Source of the DNA: Penium margaritaceum
Lineage: Eukaryota > Streptophyta > Zygnematophyceae > Desmidiales > Peniaceae
Length of the DNA stretch: 44,733 bases
Direction: 5' to 3'
NCBI GenBank assembly: GCA_023375785.1
Contig: SZWC01016114.1
Span: forward strand, 1 to 44,733
The position numbers and the translations under genes are program-made. Shown piece by piece: positions 23,601 through 33,525 of this stretch. Position 1 is the first letter of the stretch, and every line of letters begins with the position of its first letter. The notes beneath the pieces were generated by a model. The model was not told where the DNA came from and made no database searches. It saw nothing but the letters and a program-made list of their open reading frames with translations.

Positions 23601-23850
23601 ATAAGACTCGAATCCACCGTCGATCCTACGAGGTGAAGTACGCGCACTAATCCACGGGCCCTAGGAAAACGCCGATCCACGACGCGTCTCGAAGCGGAGA
23701 TCACCGCCGACGTGTCCGCTGTCGGCTGAGAACATGAAAATGTAAGCTTTCGGTCAGCCGCCGTACTATGTAGTCGTCAACACTCCACCGCCGGATGCTG
23801 CTATTGCGGCTATGAGAGCTGTTGCTGCTGCTGCGGTAGTAGTTGGAAGA
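20668..23850 (-). pseudogene. Long open region of element C, unknown Ser/Pro/Thr-rich product
   Basis: I do not recognise this. On the minus strand the longest open stretch is 22284 to 21364 (306 codons), with further colinear pieces at 22711-22442, 21120-20791 and 23088-22828. All match D in the same order. The 306-codon piece shares blocks such as QSRPVGLLEV, RERQLRLLV, DPYMQMESP and QHIASLVDPQEDA with D at 29755-31251. It is acidic and Ser/Thr-rich and has no enzyme motif. Changes between C and D are not clearly concentrated at third codon positions, so coding status is uncertain. A knuckle-like CYYFDDGRHGWCRC lies at about 23240-23290. It may be a Gag-like or accessory protein, but that is a guess. 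Confidence 0.4.
22145..22620 (-). repeat. Two ~210-bp imperfect tandem repeats in C
   Basis: Two units of the repeat that occurs three times in D at 29249-29905. Between the same anchor sequences C measures about 578 bp and D about 793 bp, a difference of one unit. Confidence 0.65.
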
Positions 23851-23859
23851 TCATCCTTT

Positions 23860-25055
23860 TTCTTTTACTGTTTTTTTTCCCTGCCCACGGCCACCCCCCT
23901 CTTTTCTTTTTCTTTTGCCCTCACCCTCCACCCCTTTTTTTCTAGGTCTCCCCTTTGCTCGCCTTAGGCCCTCGCCCTTTTTTTTGTTGCTTTCAGGCGT
24001 ACCCTTTTTCGTATTCTTTGTTACTCGCCCCCCCCTATTCTCGATTGACCGAAAGGTGGGCGAACAGAGAAAAGAAGGAGGGGAGGGGTGTCCGGCTTGT
24101 CCGGCCCTCCCTCCCGTGCACGCTCGCTCGCTCGCTCGCTGAGCGAGCGAGTGAGCGAGTGGGTGTGGGGGGGAGGAGGGAGCAAGGGAGGGGGTTCCTG
24201 TCCGCCCCTCTGACCCAGCCCCTCCGTCGGTCAGCCGACGGGGACGACGGGGCCGAGGGGGTCCACGAGGCCGACGGGCCCCCTTCGAAGGGCCCCTCGG
24301 AGGGGCTCGGCAGGGCCCTCGGAGGGCCCCCCTGAGAAGGCGAGGAAGGAAGGGGGGGTGCAAACGGGGCGACAGGCCCCCTTAGAGGGGTCCCCCTCAG
24401 AGGAGGGTTCCGAGGCCCTCCTCCCAGCGGCACCAGCAGCTGCAGCGGCAGGTGCAGCTGCTGCGGTTGCTGCTGCTGCTGCTGCTTCTGCTATTGCTGC
24501 TGCTTCTGCTGCTGCTGCTGCTCTACACGGCAGCTGCTGCTGCTGCTGCTGCTTGCTTCTGTCGTCGCGGTTGTTGCTGCTGCTTGCTGATGCCAACGCT
24601 GCTGCTTGCTATTGTCGCCGTTGCTGCTACTACTGCACACTCCTGCTGCTGTTGTCGCTGTTGCACGCTGTTTCTGCTGTCGCCGCTGCTGCAGTGGTTG
24701 CTGCTGCTGCTGCAGGTGCTTTTGCCGTTGTTGATGCTGCTGCACACTGCTACTATTGCTGCTACAACGCTGATGCGCTGCTGTAGCTGCTTTCGCCGCT
24801 ACTGCTCCTGCTCCACGCTGCTGTTATTGCTCCCGTCACTACTGCTGCTGCCGCCGCTCCTGTGGCTGCTTCTGCTGTTGCTTTTGCTATTGCCGTTATA
24901 GTCCTAGTGCTGCTATGCGCGGCTCACCGCCCCTGTGGCATTCGCGTGCAGTTGCTTCGCGCTTTCTCACGTTGCTGTCGGCGTGGCGCCACGTGGCGCG
25001 TTCTTTTTACGTTCCGTCCACTCTTGCTGGTTTTGCTGCTCACACGCCCAACTGT
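23860..25055 (-). other. GC-rich, palindromic and CTG-rich leader of element C
   Basis: From the primer site leftwards: a GC-rich stretch, a CTG/GCT tract (24430-24900), a C/G block rich in short inverted repeats of GGCCC and GAGGGGC type (24240-24430), a CGCT/GAGC palindrome (24119-24161), then a C/T-rich tract (23870-24050). The same order is present in D (26869-27960). The open frames here are composition effects. Confidence 0.7.
24119..24161. repeat. GCTC/GAGC palindrome in the leader of C
   Basis: A run of CGCT units turns into GAGC units at about 24140, giving a self-complementary hairpin of 16 or more bp. D has the equivalent at 27625-27664. Confidence 0.85.
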
Positions 25056-25067
25056 GCTCTGATACCA
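25056..25067 (-). other. Primer-binding site of element C
   Basis: TGGTATCAGAGC on the minus strand, abutting the 5' LTR. Confidence 0.92.
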
Positions 25068-25727
25068 AATTGGAAATAGTTTTTACGGCATGCAGGCCCA
25101 TGCAAAACAAACATGAGCTTTGTGTGTGAGTGCGATGCAAGATCGCAAGAATTTGGCTAAGTCTAGAACTCTGAATATAAAGAAGAGTACAAATGAGCCT
25201 CTAGCGGGCTTAAGTAGGGGTGCCGGCAGCTAGCCGCACCGGGCCCCGTCACCCCCGTTGAGCCCAAATGAGTTTACGGGGAGAACACACTGCGTACACC
25301 ATGATAACAATAACGATGGTCTCCTCGAGGTACCGGAACACCTCTCCGAGTGCCCCGATCTCGACCACCGAGAACATAAGAGCAATGCCAGAAAATCTTA
25401 GCATCAGCGTCTAGACTTCATACACGGCTTTCCCAACATTGGAAGCGCTAGTACAGCCACCGGGTCTCCTCGTCCAACCGGTATAGTTCACCGAGTGCGC
25501 GGATCTCAACCCACCGAGGAAACTCTCCTAGCTCCCGACAAGCCCACAGGGCTACCAGAAAGCATCCACCGCGTCTCGCCGAAATTGTCGTAGGTGCTGG
25601 AGAAGTCTCGGTGCAATCTGAAGGCCCGTCGTGTCGTCACGCCCTCCTCTACCATATATCCCGGATGTGGGTATATCGGTAAACTAGCGGTGTCAATTGT
25701 GACGGGTGGAAGCCACACAAACCAACA
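25068..25727 (-). repeat. 5' LTR of element C
   Basis: 660 bp. On the minus strand it runs from TGTTGGTTTGTG to CCAATT. It holds two hairpin modules (about 25317-25369 and 25458-25513) and a TTATATTCA stretch near 25175 that could serve as a TATA-like element. Confidence 0.93.
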
Positions 25728-25732
25728 TGATT
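25728..25732. repeat. Target-site duplication of element C, right copy
   Basis: TGATT, identical to 10030-10034. Confidence 0.9.
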
Positions 25733-26182
25733 AGGATGCACCGTCCATGATGCTTCTCGACTGACGTGATGTTTTTCAACTGGATAGTCATAGACAAATG
25801 ACAAAGTACATGTATGGATCAATGTATTGGAGGACATCAAGTTTTAGATAATGCACAACCTTACCGTGATCTTCATCCGTTAGTATAAGAGTTTGAGATG
25901 TGGTTCAGATAGGCCGAGCACACGACACTAACAACCAATACAATGTGGGTCACATAGTACGGGAAGCAGAGGAAAACAACATAACAGCATGTAAAATGCT
26001 TGATATTGCTCCCCCTCAACTTTCAGCCTAAATGCCTTTTGGATGTCCCTTCAACATGTGCCGAGCGTCATTGTTCATGAACCATTGGATACCCCCGTTG
26101 TCCCCTTGGCACGTCGTTTATGCACATTGTTGTCCTTGACGCAGTGAAGAGGCCGCTGACAATGCCTACATGGCAGTGAGCA
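25733..26182. other. Unique spacer between elements C and D
   Basis: 450 bp separating two head-to-head 5' LTRs. No open frame of note. On the minus strand GTTGAGGGGGAGC (26008-26020) resembles a copia purine tract, but no LTR follows it, so it may be a fragment of an older element or chance. Confidence 0.6.
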
Positions 26183-26187
26183 CTCTC
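26183..26187. repeat. Target-site duplication of element D, left copy
   Basis: CTCTC, repeated exactly at 42659-42663. Confidence 0.92.
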
Positions 26188-26856
26188 TGTTGGTTTGTGT
26201 GGCTTCCACCCGTCACGACCGACACTGCTAGTTTACCGATATACCCACATTTGGGGTATATGACAGAGGAGGGCGTGACGACACGACGGGCCTCCGGACT
26301 GCACCGACACTTCTTCAGCACCTACGACAGCGCCGGCGAGACGCGGTCGATGCGTTCTGGCAGCCATGTAGGCTTGTCATGAGGTAGGAGAGTTTTCTCA
26401 GTGGGTTCAGACCCGTGCACCCTGTTGACAGTACCGGTGCGACGAGGAGACCCGATGGCTATTGTGGGGCTTTCGATGTTCGGAAAGCCGTTTGTGATGT
26501 CTGGACGTTGATTCCGAGATGTTTTGGCACTGCTCATATTTTCTCGGTGGTCGAGACCCGGGCACTCGGAGAGTTGTTCCGGTGCCTCGAGGAGACCACC
26601 TTTGTTCCTCTCGTGGTGTATGCAGTGTGTTCTCCCTGTTGACTCATTTGGGTTCAGCAGGGGTGACGGAGCCTGGTACGGTTAGCTGCCGGCGCCCCTA
26701 TCTAAGCCCGCTAGGGGCTCATTTGTAAGTCCTTCTTGTTCTTTATATTCAATGTTCCAGACTTAGCCGAATTCTTGCCGTCTTGCATCGCACTCACACA
26801 CAAAGCTCATGTTCGTTCTTGCATGGGCCTGCATGCCCTAAAATATATTTCCAATT
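26188..26856 (+). repeat. 5' LTR of element D
   Basis: 669 bp, TGTTGGTTTGTG to CCAATT. Hairpin modules at 26403-26452 and 26545-26597. A TTTATATTCA stretch at about 26740 could be TATA-like. Confidence 0.95.
26545..26597 (+). repeat. Best-formed hairpin module (LTR copy of D)
   Basis: The outer stem GGTGGTC/GACCACC is 7 bp and perfect. The inner stem GGCAC-T-CGG/CCG-GTGCC is 8 bp with one bulged T and a 9-nt loop. The two are separated by an internal loop formed by GAGACCCG and TCGAGGA. This copy defines the module seen eight times in each C/D element. Confidence 0.8.
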
Positions 26857-26868
26857 TGGTATCAGAGC
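26857..26868 (+). other. Primer-binding site of element D
   Basis: TGGTATCAGAGC, abutting the LTR. Confidence 0.93.
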
Positions 26869-27960
26869 GTAGGGGGGCGTGTGAGTAGCAAAAGCAGCAG
26901 GAGTGGACGAAACGCAAAGAGAACGCGCCACATGGCGCCAGGCCGGCAGCAGCGTGAGCGAACGCGAAGCGACTGCACGCGAACGCCATAGGGGCGGTGA
27001 GCCGTGCATAGCATCACTAGGACTGCGACGGCAACAGCAAATGCAACAGCAGCAGCAGCCACACAAGTGGCGGCAGCATCAGGAGCGACGGCAGCAGCAG
27101 TTGCAGCATGCAGGAGCAGCAGCTGCAAAAGCGGTTGAAGCATCGCATCAGCCGCTACAGCAGTAGCAGCAGCAGCGTGCAGCAGCAGTAGTAGCCACTA
27201 CAGCAGCGGCGGCAGCAACAGCAGCGTGCACCAGCAGCAGCGTGCAGCAGCAGCAGCCGCGGCAACAACAGCAAGCAGTAGCAACAGCTGCCGCGTAGAG
27301 CAGCAGCAGCAGCAACCGCAGCAGCCGCACCTGTCGCTACAGCTGCTGCTGCCGCTGCAAGGAGGGCCTCACAGCCCTCTGAGGGGGGGGGGGGCTCTGA
27401 GGGGGCCTGTCGGCCCCATTCGTACCCCCCCTTCCCTTCCTCCCCTTCTCAAGGGGGCCCTCCGAGGGCCTCGCCGAGCCCCTCCGAGGGCCCTTCGGAG
27501 GGGCCCCGTCAGCCTCGTGGGTCCCCTCGGCCCCGTCGGCCCCGTTTGTCTACCGACGGAGGGGCCGGGTCAGAGGGGCGGCCAGGACCCCTCCCCCCCT
27601 CGCTCCCTCCTCCCCCCCACATGCTCTCGCTCACTCGCTCGCTCAGCGAGCGAGCGAGCGAGCGTGCACAGGAGGGAGGGCCGGACAAGCCGGACACCCT
27701 CCCCCTCCTTCCTCCTCTCCTTGTTTTCTCCATTTGCCCATTTTTTGGGCAATGAAGAAAAGGGGGGGGGCGAGCTACCAAAAACACGAAAAGGGGTACG
27801 CCTGAAACTGAGTGGAGAAAAAAAAAAGAAAAAAAGGAGAAAAAACAACCACAAAACGGTGAGGCCCTAAGGCGAGCAGAGGGGAGACCTAGAAAAAAAA
27901 AGGGGGTGGAGGGTGAGGGCAAAAGAAAAAAAGGAGGGTGGCCGTGGGTAAGGAACATAA
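26869..27960 (+). other. CAG-rich, GC-rich and palindromic leader of element D
   Basis: CAG/GCA tract at 27020-27360, then a G/C block with many short inverted repeats (27370-27600), the GCTC/GAGC palindrome (27625-27664) and an A-rich purine tract (27770-27960). Same order as C. I call no gene here. Confidence 0.7.
27625..27664. repeat. GCTC/GAGC palindrome in the leader of D
   Basis: Arms of about 14 bp with one mismatch around a single central base. Equivalent to 24119-24161 in C. Confidence 0.85.
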
Positions 27961-28062
27961 TGATAAAAAAATCGGCACAACATAAAAAAGGAGGATAATC
28001 TTCTTACCACCGCTGCAGTAGCCGCAGCTTCATAGCCGATGACTTCTTAGTGCGACGGCAGC

Positions 28063-31000
28063 GTGAGAGCGTGCACTTTTGCCTTCAGAGCCGACAGCGG
28101 ATTGTCGTCGGCTACGATCTCCGATTCGAGATGCGTCGTGTACCGGCGTCTTCCTGGGGCCCGTGCATTGGTACGCGCACTTCACCCCGTGGGGTCGATG
28201 GCGGATTCGAGTCTTACCGTCTCCGAGGGCTGGGTCGTCTACTGCTTGGAGCAGGAGCCACACCTGCAGCCGCCACCCCTTCTCGTCTTGGAGCAGTCCT
28301 TGCTCCATTTGTGGCAACAGCATTGGTCGCCGCGGCTAGTCAGACTCTCGTCTCCGGGTGTGCTGTGGTAGTGCAGCTCTTCCCGTCTGGTCACGTTTGC
28401 TGACCTGGACGCCATGACCTTCAGGAGTGATAGTACCTACGAGCCTCATTCTTTCCCGTGGCTTGGTGTTTACTACCAGGAGTAGGTGTCCTCGGCACCT
28501 ATCCATCGTCCAGCGCACGAGATGAGTGCGCGGACATCTGAGCAGGCGCCCTGCGCATTCGCCTGCTATTATTGTCGTGATGGACGTCATGGTTGGCGTC
28601 GTTGGACGCACCCTCCCGGCTAGCGTCCACCTTGGTTATAGCCTCGTTCGCGCCTGCGTCCTCCACAGCATACGGATCCGCCGGCGTTGGTAGATCCCCT
28701 AGCTGGACCTCTAGCGAGCATATTCGCTGAGATCCACGGCCTCTGGTAGACGGTGCAGCGGCTCTGTGACCTTGTTGTCACTGAGCGTGCTTCTGCTACT
28801 CGTTCGTCGACGGTCTCTTCGATCACATCTCCTCCATCCTCTCCTCCTTCCTCATCCCATGGTGTACCTTCAGCCCCATCTGCCAGCGAGTTTCAGGCTA
28901 CCACCATCCTTTCGATCCTCCACTCTGTTGCGACCACGACACCACCTCGCGATGACATGTCTTCATGCAGTCGATCTAGTCAAGTGGCCCCGCGACATCG
29001 GCGTCAGCGCTCCGCACGCCGTACTCGCGCCAGTTTCGATAAATCATCCACCTCCTCGGTTTCTATTGCTGTACCTGTCGAGGGGGAGTGTGGTCATTAG
29101 ACAGTGCCTATGCCCGTAGCGACAATAGCCGCACCCCCGCCGTCCCGCCGTGCCTTAGCGTCAGCCGAGGCAGATGCAGATGACAAGGTGACAGTACATG
29201 ACGTGGAGTCTAATCCCGCCATGGAGGTCATGGTGCAGACTTGCGTATCATCGAGCTCGACTTCCACGTCCGGGCTGGATCCAGATCTTCTACAACAGCA
29301 GGTTGTGTCAGGAGCAGTGCGGGCCCGGCGTCCCTCGGCGGTGCCACTCGCGGCTCCTACCAGTGGCGGCTCGGCGGTGGCACATGGGTCCCTTACGGAT
29401 CAGGATGCCTCTTGCGGATTTTTGGCGGAGTTTGTGCAGCAGGCTCACACGAGCCCGACGGAGGTTGCAGAGTAAGAGATATGCGGGTCATCGAGAATGA
29501 CATCATTGCTAGGACAGGAGCCGGACGTTCTGCTCCAGCAGATTACTTGAGGAGGAGTGGAGGCACAGTGTCTCTCTACTGTGCCACTCCCGGCTCCGTA
29601 CGGTGGAGGCCCAGGACTTTCTAGGGAGAGTATGCAGACGACTCACACGACTCCGGCACATGTTGGAGTACTTGGGACCTGCATGTCATCGCGGTCGACA
29701 TCTACGCTGGGGTAGCAGCCTGACATTCTGCAGCAGCAGGTTGCATCACGAGGAGTGCACGTCTCATGTGCCTTGGCGGTTCCACTTGCGACTGCGATCA
29801 GTAGCGGCCTGGCGGTGACACATGAGTCCTGCGTAGATCGGGATACCGCACACGGATCTCCGAGGGCGTTGGCGCACGAGATTCACACCAGGTTGACAGC
29901 AGGTGCAGTGCATAAGCAGAGTCGGCCGGTTGGTCTTTTGGAGGTTGAGGCATTTTTGAGAGCAGCAGTTCTCAGAGATGTCGCCGTCACATATGCTGCA
30001 GTAGACACAGCATGCTCCATCGCCTCATCTGCTCTACCTGAGGACCAGCTTCAACGTGAGGAGTCGTCCATGTTCCCACAGTCTTCGGGTTCCCGTACCC
30101 ATGAAGGAGCAGCAACATACATGACAGAGTCAGATGATGATCCTTACTCTATCATCGAGCAGGTGGTAGCAAGCAGCGTTCCCGGCAAAACAATGCGTGA
30201 GCGCCAGTTGCGCTTGTTGGTCACCTTGACGGACATTGCTGAGCCGGAGCCCTATACACTTGTGTCCATTATGAAGGCAGTCGAGGACACCGGAGCAGAT
30301 CCATACATGCAGATGGAGTCACCTTGTCAGTAGGAGCTGAGTTCTGCCCCCTCGATTTCACCTCTTGGTGACGCTACCGATCACATCGACACTGAGAGTG
30401 GCAGTTCCTACACGGACGACGCTACCACATGCTCTACGGACTCTGACGACTTCTCCTTCTCTTTCTCTCTCGGCATGCGACCGCTCACTCCTCGCATGAC
30501 AGACACAAACTCTGATGTGGATTCGACACCTGCAACTGCATCCGATGTTCCAGCGTCTCAGCACATTGCGAGCTTGGTTGACCCCCAGGAGGATGCAGCA
30601 GCACCAGTTCTATCGTCTTCAGCAGCAGAGATGCAGATGGCGCTGTACTCACGAGTTGTCGAGTCTGCTTCTGCAGCATCCAGTGAGGCAGAGTTTATTC
30701 TACACCAGGTCGACATGGGCCACCTCGACATATCCGAGGCAGATGATGCTGATCTGCAGGAGCGTGTAGTCATGCTACAGCGGGAGATGGTGGCAGCGCG
30801 TGAGCGATTCTCAGAGGAGGGCAGCATCACTGGTACCGGCAGGAGCCTTCCGGTAGCAGCAGTGATGCTGAGCGTGCCTTCTGCTTCCGCCATCCCGGCT
30901 CCTGTTGACCCCATCATCGCTCCTCTTTCTTCTGCTGCCGTCACGCACCTTCATCCACCCGACTCACCTGCCTCATCTTCATCTTCATCCACGAGTGGTG

Positions 31001-31280
31001 ATCCGGTTCATCACTCTAGCTCTCCTCTTCTGGCAGAACACTCTTGTGTCTCAGGGTGTCCTATCACGTATCGGAGGCCAGCTTCGCCACTTCGTCCACG
31101 CATGCATGCTGCTTGCCCATTCCCGTTCCTCCGGCGTACACAGATGCATCGCGGCAGTGCAGAGGCAGGAGAGACTGTGAGTTGGGACCCTTGGCAGTCT
31201 CGCAAGGACTGGTCTACCCCAAGTGATGTAGATTCACGTGAGGAGTTGTAGGAGGAGACACCACTTCGTCTTTGAGGGAG
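28063..31280 (+). pseudogene. Long open region of element D, unknown Ser/Thr/Pro-rich product
   Basis: Not recognised. Successive open pieces at 28050-28403, 28753-29100, 29104-29475, 29755-30333 and 30475-31251 match C in order. A knuckle-like CYYCRDGRHGW lies at about 28567-28610; the final Cys expected in CX2CX4HX4C is Trp here. LASIFAEIHGLW and DLQERVVMLQREMVAARERF (about 30750-30810) look helical and could be coiled coils. The 258-codon piece (30475-31251) is acidic at first, then Ser/Pro-rich and ends in a basic, Arg-rich part. Stops interrupt the region. The Gag-like knuckle and the place between leader and purine tract suggest a Gag-type protein, but the evidence is weak. Confidence 0.4.
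29249..29905 (+). repeat. Three ~210-240-bp imperfect tandem repeats in D
   Basis: Units start at 29249, 29489 and 29697, each opening with CATCG and containing a CTACAACAGCAGG-like word and a GTGCCACTC-like word in the same order. Unit spacing is not a multiple of three throughout, which argues against strict coding constraint here. C has two units. Confidence 0.75.
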
Positions 31281-31563
31281 GGAGTCGACTCGCAGGTGAC
31301 AGGGGGAGATATCTCTACATGGTGGACACACCACAGGACTGATCGCCCAGGATCCGTTCAGCTACGACATCAGCATCTCCATCGAGGACATCGCTGCCAG
31401 GTTCATCTGCCCAGGGGGAGTGTTGTGTGGACCTCGACCTCACGTGACGCCATGGGAGATGCATCACGAGGTCCATGCTCTGTTGTGAGCATCTACAGCA
31501 TCCCGCATGTGCCTCACGATACGTGCCTACACAGCTGCATATAGATGGTAGCACACTGTTCGT

Positions 31564-31934
31564 CGATACCTGAACACTTGGTGCATTGCACTAGTGTCAC
31601 GAGGAGACCATGTGATCGTGTGTCTTAGTGCGTTGCTATACTATGTGTGGCATGTGCATGCGATCTGTTGGTCGAGACCCGGACACGTGGTGCATTGCAC
31701 CCGTGTTACAAGGAGATCCTCCCTTGATCCTGTGTTTGGATGATGATACTATTGAGTTGGATTGCTCGTAGTGGTCGAGACCCGGACCCTGGTACCGCCA
31801 GTGTCACGAGGAGACCATCTTGTCCTCTAACATGTGTATAATGTGCATTACACTGGTTTGTGTGCGTGTGCATCACTCCTCTCATGGTCGAGACCCACAC
31901 ATTTGGTGGGATGTGCCAGTGTCCAGGTGGACCC
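31564..31934 (+). repeat. Array of four hairpin modules before the 3' LTR of D
   Basis: Modules at 31564-31609, 31669-31716, 31772-31816 and 31886-31934, spaced 103-114 bp. Frame: GGTCGAGACC on the left, CGAGGAGACC on the right, an inverted repeat between. Inner stems differ: ACACT/AGTGT, ACACG/CGTGT, CTGG/CCAG, ACAC/GTGT. Function unknown. The place (3' untranslated part plus LTR) would put all of them in the genomic RNA. Confidence 0.8.
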
Positions 31935-32054
31935 TAGATGGATAGCAAACAAGTGTGTGTGTGTTTGTGCGAGTTGACCCATGCATGTTATGGCTTGCTA
32001 TGCATTGTTGTTCCATGCCTTCGCTCATTTGTTCTAGCGTGGATGGTTATGTCA

Positions 32055-32065
32055 GCCAGGGGAAG
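32055..32065 (+). other. Polypurine tract of element D
   Basis: GCCAGGGGAAG directly before the 3' LTR start. Confidence 0.82.
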
Positions 32066-32592
32066 TGTTGGTTTGTGTGACTTCCACCCCTCACGACCGA
32101 CACTGCTAGTATACCGATGTACCCACATTCAGGGTACATGGCAGAGGAGGGCGTGACGACACGACGGGCCTCCGGACTGCACCGAGACTTCTCCAGCACC
32201 TACGACAGCGCCGGCGAGACGCGGTCGATGCGTTGCGGCAGCCATGTAGGCTTGTCACGAAGTAGGAGAGTTTTCTCGGTGGGTTCAAACCCGCGCACCC
32301 GGTTGACTGTACCGGTGCGACGAGGAGACCCGATGGCTATTGTGGGGCTTTCGATGTTCGGAAAGCCGTCTGTGATGTCTGGACGTTGATTCCGAGATGT
32401 TTTGGCACTGCTCATATTTTCTCGGTGGTCGAGACCCGGGCACTCGGAGAGTTGTTCCGGTGACTCGAGGAGACCACCTTTGTTACTCTCGTGGTGTATA
32501 CAGTGTATTCTCCTTGTTGACTCATTTGGGTTCAACAGGGGTGACGGAACCCGGTGCGGTTAGCTACCGACGCCCCTACATAAGCCCGATAG
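32066..32592 (+). repeat. 3' LTR of element D, first part
   Basis: 527 bp corresponding to 26188-26714 of the 5' LTR, ending in GATAG, the left target duplication of element E. Hairpin modules at 32282-32330 and 32427-32478. Confidence 0.95.
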
Positions 32593-33416
32593 AAAAGGAA
32601 ACTAGGCAGCAGGTTGGGGCAGCAGCTTTGTTGATGCAGCGTGCGGGCTTCCACGCTCGTTGCTTAAGTCAGCTGCCCCCTCAGTCTGCTGCTCTAGAGT
32701 CTAAGTCTGGAAGCTCTGGGTTTTGTTACTCAGAAACGCGCGTGCCAGAGTTAGCGCCAGAAAGCAGCTGAAAACTGATAATGACTGATTACGAATGAAG
32801 AATGAACAACAATGGGAGACCCCTCCAAGTTCTAGGCCCCTCGCCAGCTCTGTAGAGCTTGTTACTCAGTTCATCAGCCAATCAGAAAATAGCTTAGTTA
32901 AGGCTGGCATGTGAGGCCTGCCAGGCAGCCGACAGCCCAAAACCCGGGCGTCGTCCGTTTTGCCTGAAAACTGGACCATACCATAATACCGACGCTGCGA
33001 ACGCAGCCATGCGGTCAGAATCTGCTAGAGAAATAGTAGCGAGGAGTTATGGCAGCCTAAACCCAGATGGTGCCCATAATGGTTTATGCTGCCATACAGG
33101 GCCATGCAACATGGAACTAGGACCCTAGGCAGTGCATGACGATGCAGACACGATGGGACGCGCTGGATGCATGCAAGCAGCAACTGCGGTGTCAATGACT
33201 GCCGGCAGCACGACCGCCGAGGAGGCTTGTCGATGGAGCTGAGCGCGTCGCCGGAGAGAGGAGGCTCCAGCGAACTGCGAGAAGACCTCAGCGTGCGTCG
33301 GCTCCACCGGATGACACTCCATCAGCGTCGAGTCTCGCCGTCAGTCATCTGCACGCAGATGTACACAAGCCGGGAGGACACAACAGAGCACAATGAGAGG
33401 TGTGAAAAAAACAACA
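32593..33416 (-). repeat. 3' LTR of element E
   Basis: 824 bp. On the minus strand it runs from TGTTGTTTTTTTC to TTTCCTTTT. Matches 41677-42511. Confidence 0.95.
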
Positions 33417-33426
33417 CTCCCCCATG
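33417..33426 (-). other. Polypurine tract of element E
   Basis: CATGGGGGAG on the minus strand. Confidence 0.88.
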
Positions 33427-33525
33427 ACTCACAGGCGTAGTGCACATGGGCGGACAGGGACACGGTCAACACCCAGACTCCCCCAGGGCATGCAGAGACG
33501 CAGGCAGAGATAAAGAGAGATCCAC

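Larger units (their letters stand above)
10035..25727 (-). mobile_element. Element C: gag-only / non-autonomous LTR retrotransposon, interrupted by element B
   Basis: Minus-strand LTR element with LTRs at 10035-10703 (3') and 25068-25727 (5'), a primer site at 25056-25067 and a purine tract at 10704-10714. It is flanked by the perfect 5-bp duplication TGATT. With element B and its duplicated site removed it is 6548 bp, one base longer than its relative D. The interior aligns with D along its whole length: structured GC-rich leader, CTG tract, long Ser-rich open region, hairpin array. No protease, integrase, RT or RNase H motif is present in C, and none in D outside nested E. It would have needed enzymes from another element. 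The copy is disrupted by B and by several stops. Confidence 0.9.

Noticed and set aside
28370..28480. TAG codons shared by C and D in one frame, first read as evidence for stop read-through
   Set aside because: In both copies a different frame is open across the first of these positions, so the shared TAG is probably out of frame and not informative.
31564..31934. Regularly spaced repeats considered as a CRISPR-like array
   Set aside because: The host is eukaryotic, the repeats are imperfect with differing cores, and the set belongs to an LTR element.
32282..32292. GGTTCAAACCC and GGTCGAGACC resemble a Pol III B box, suggesting a tRNA-derived SINE
   Set aside because: No A box at a suitable distance, no poly-A or poly-T end, and the words are the arms of the hairpin module in LTRs and the 3' region.
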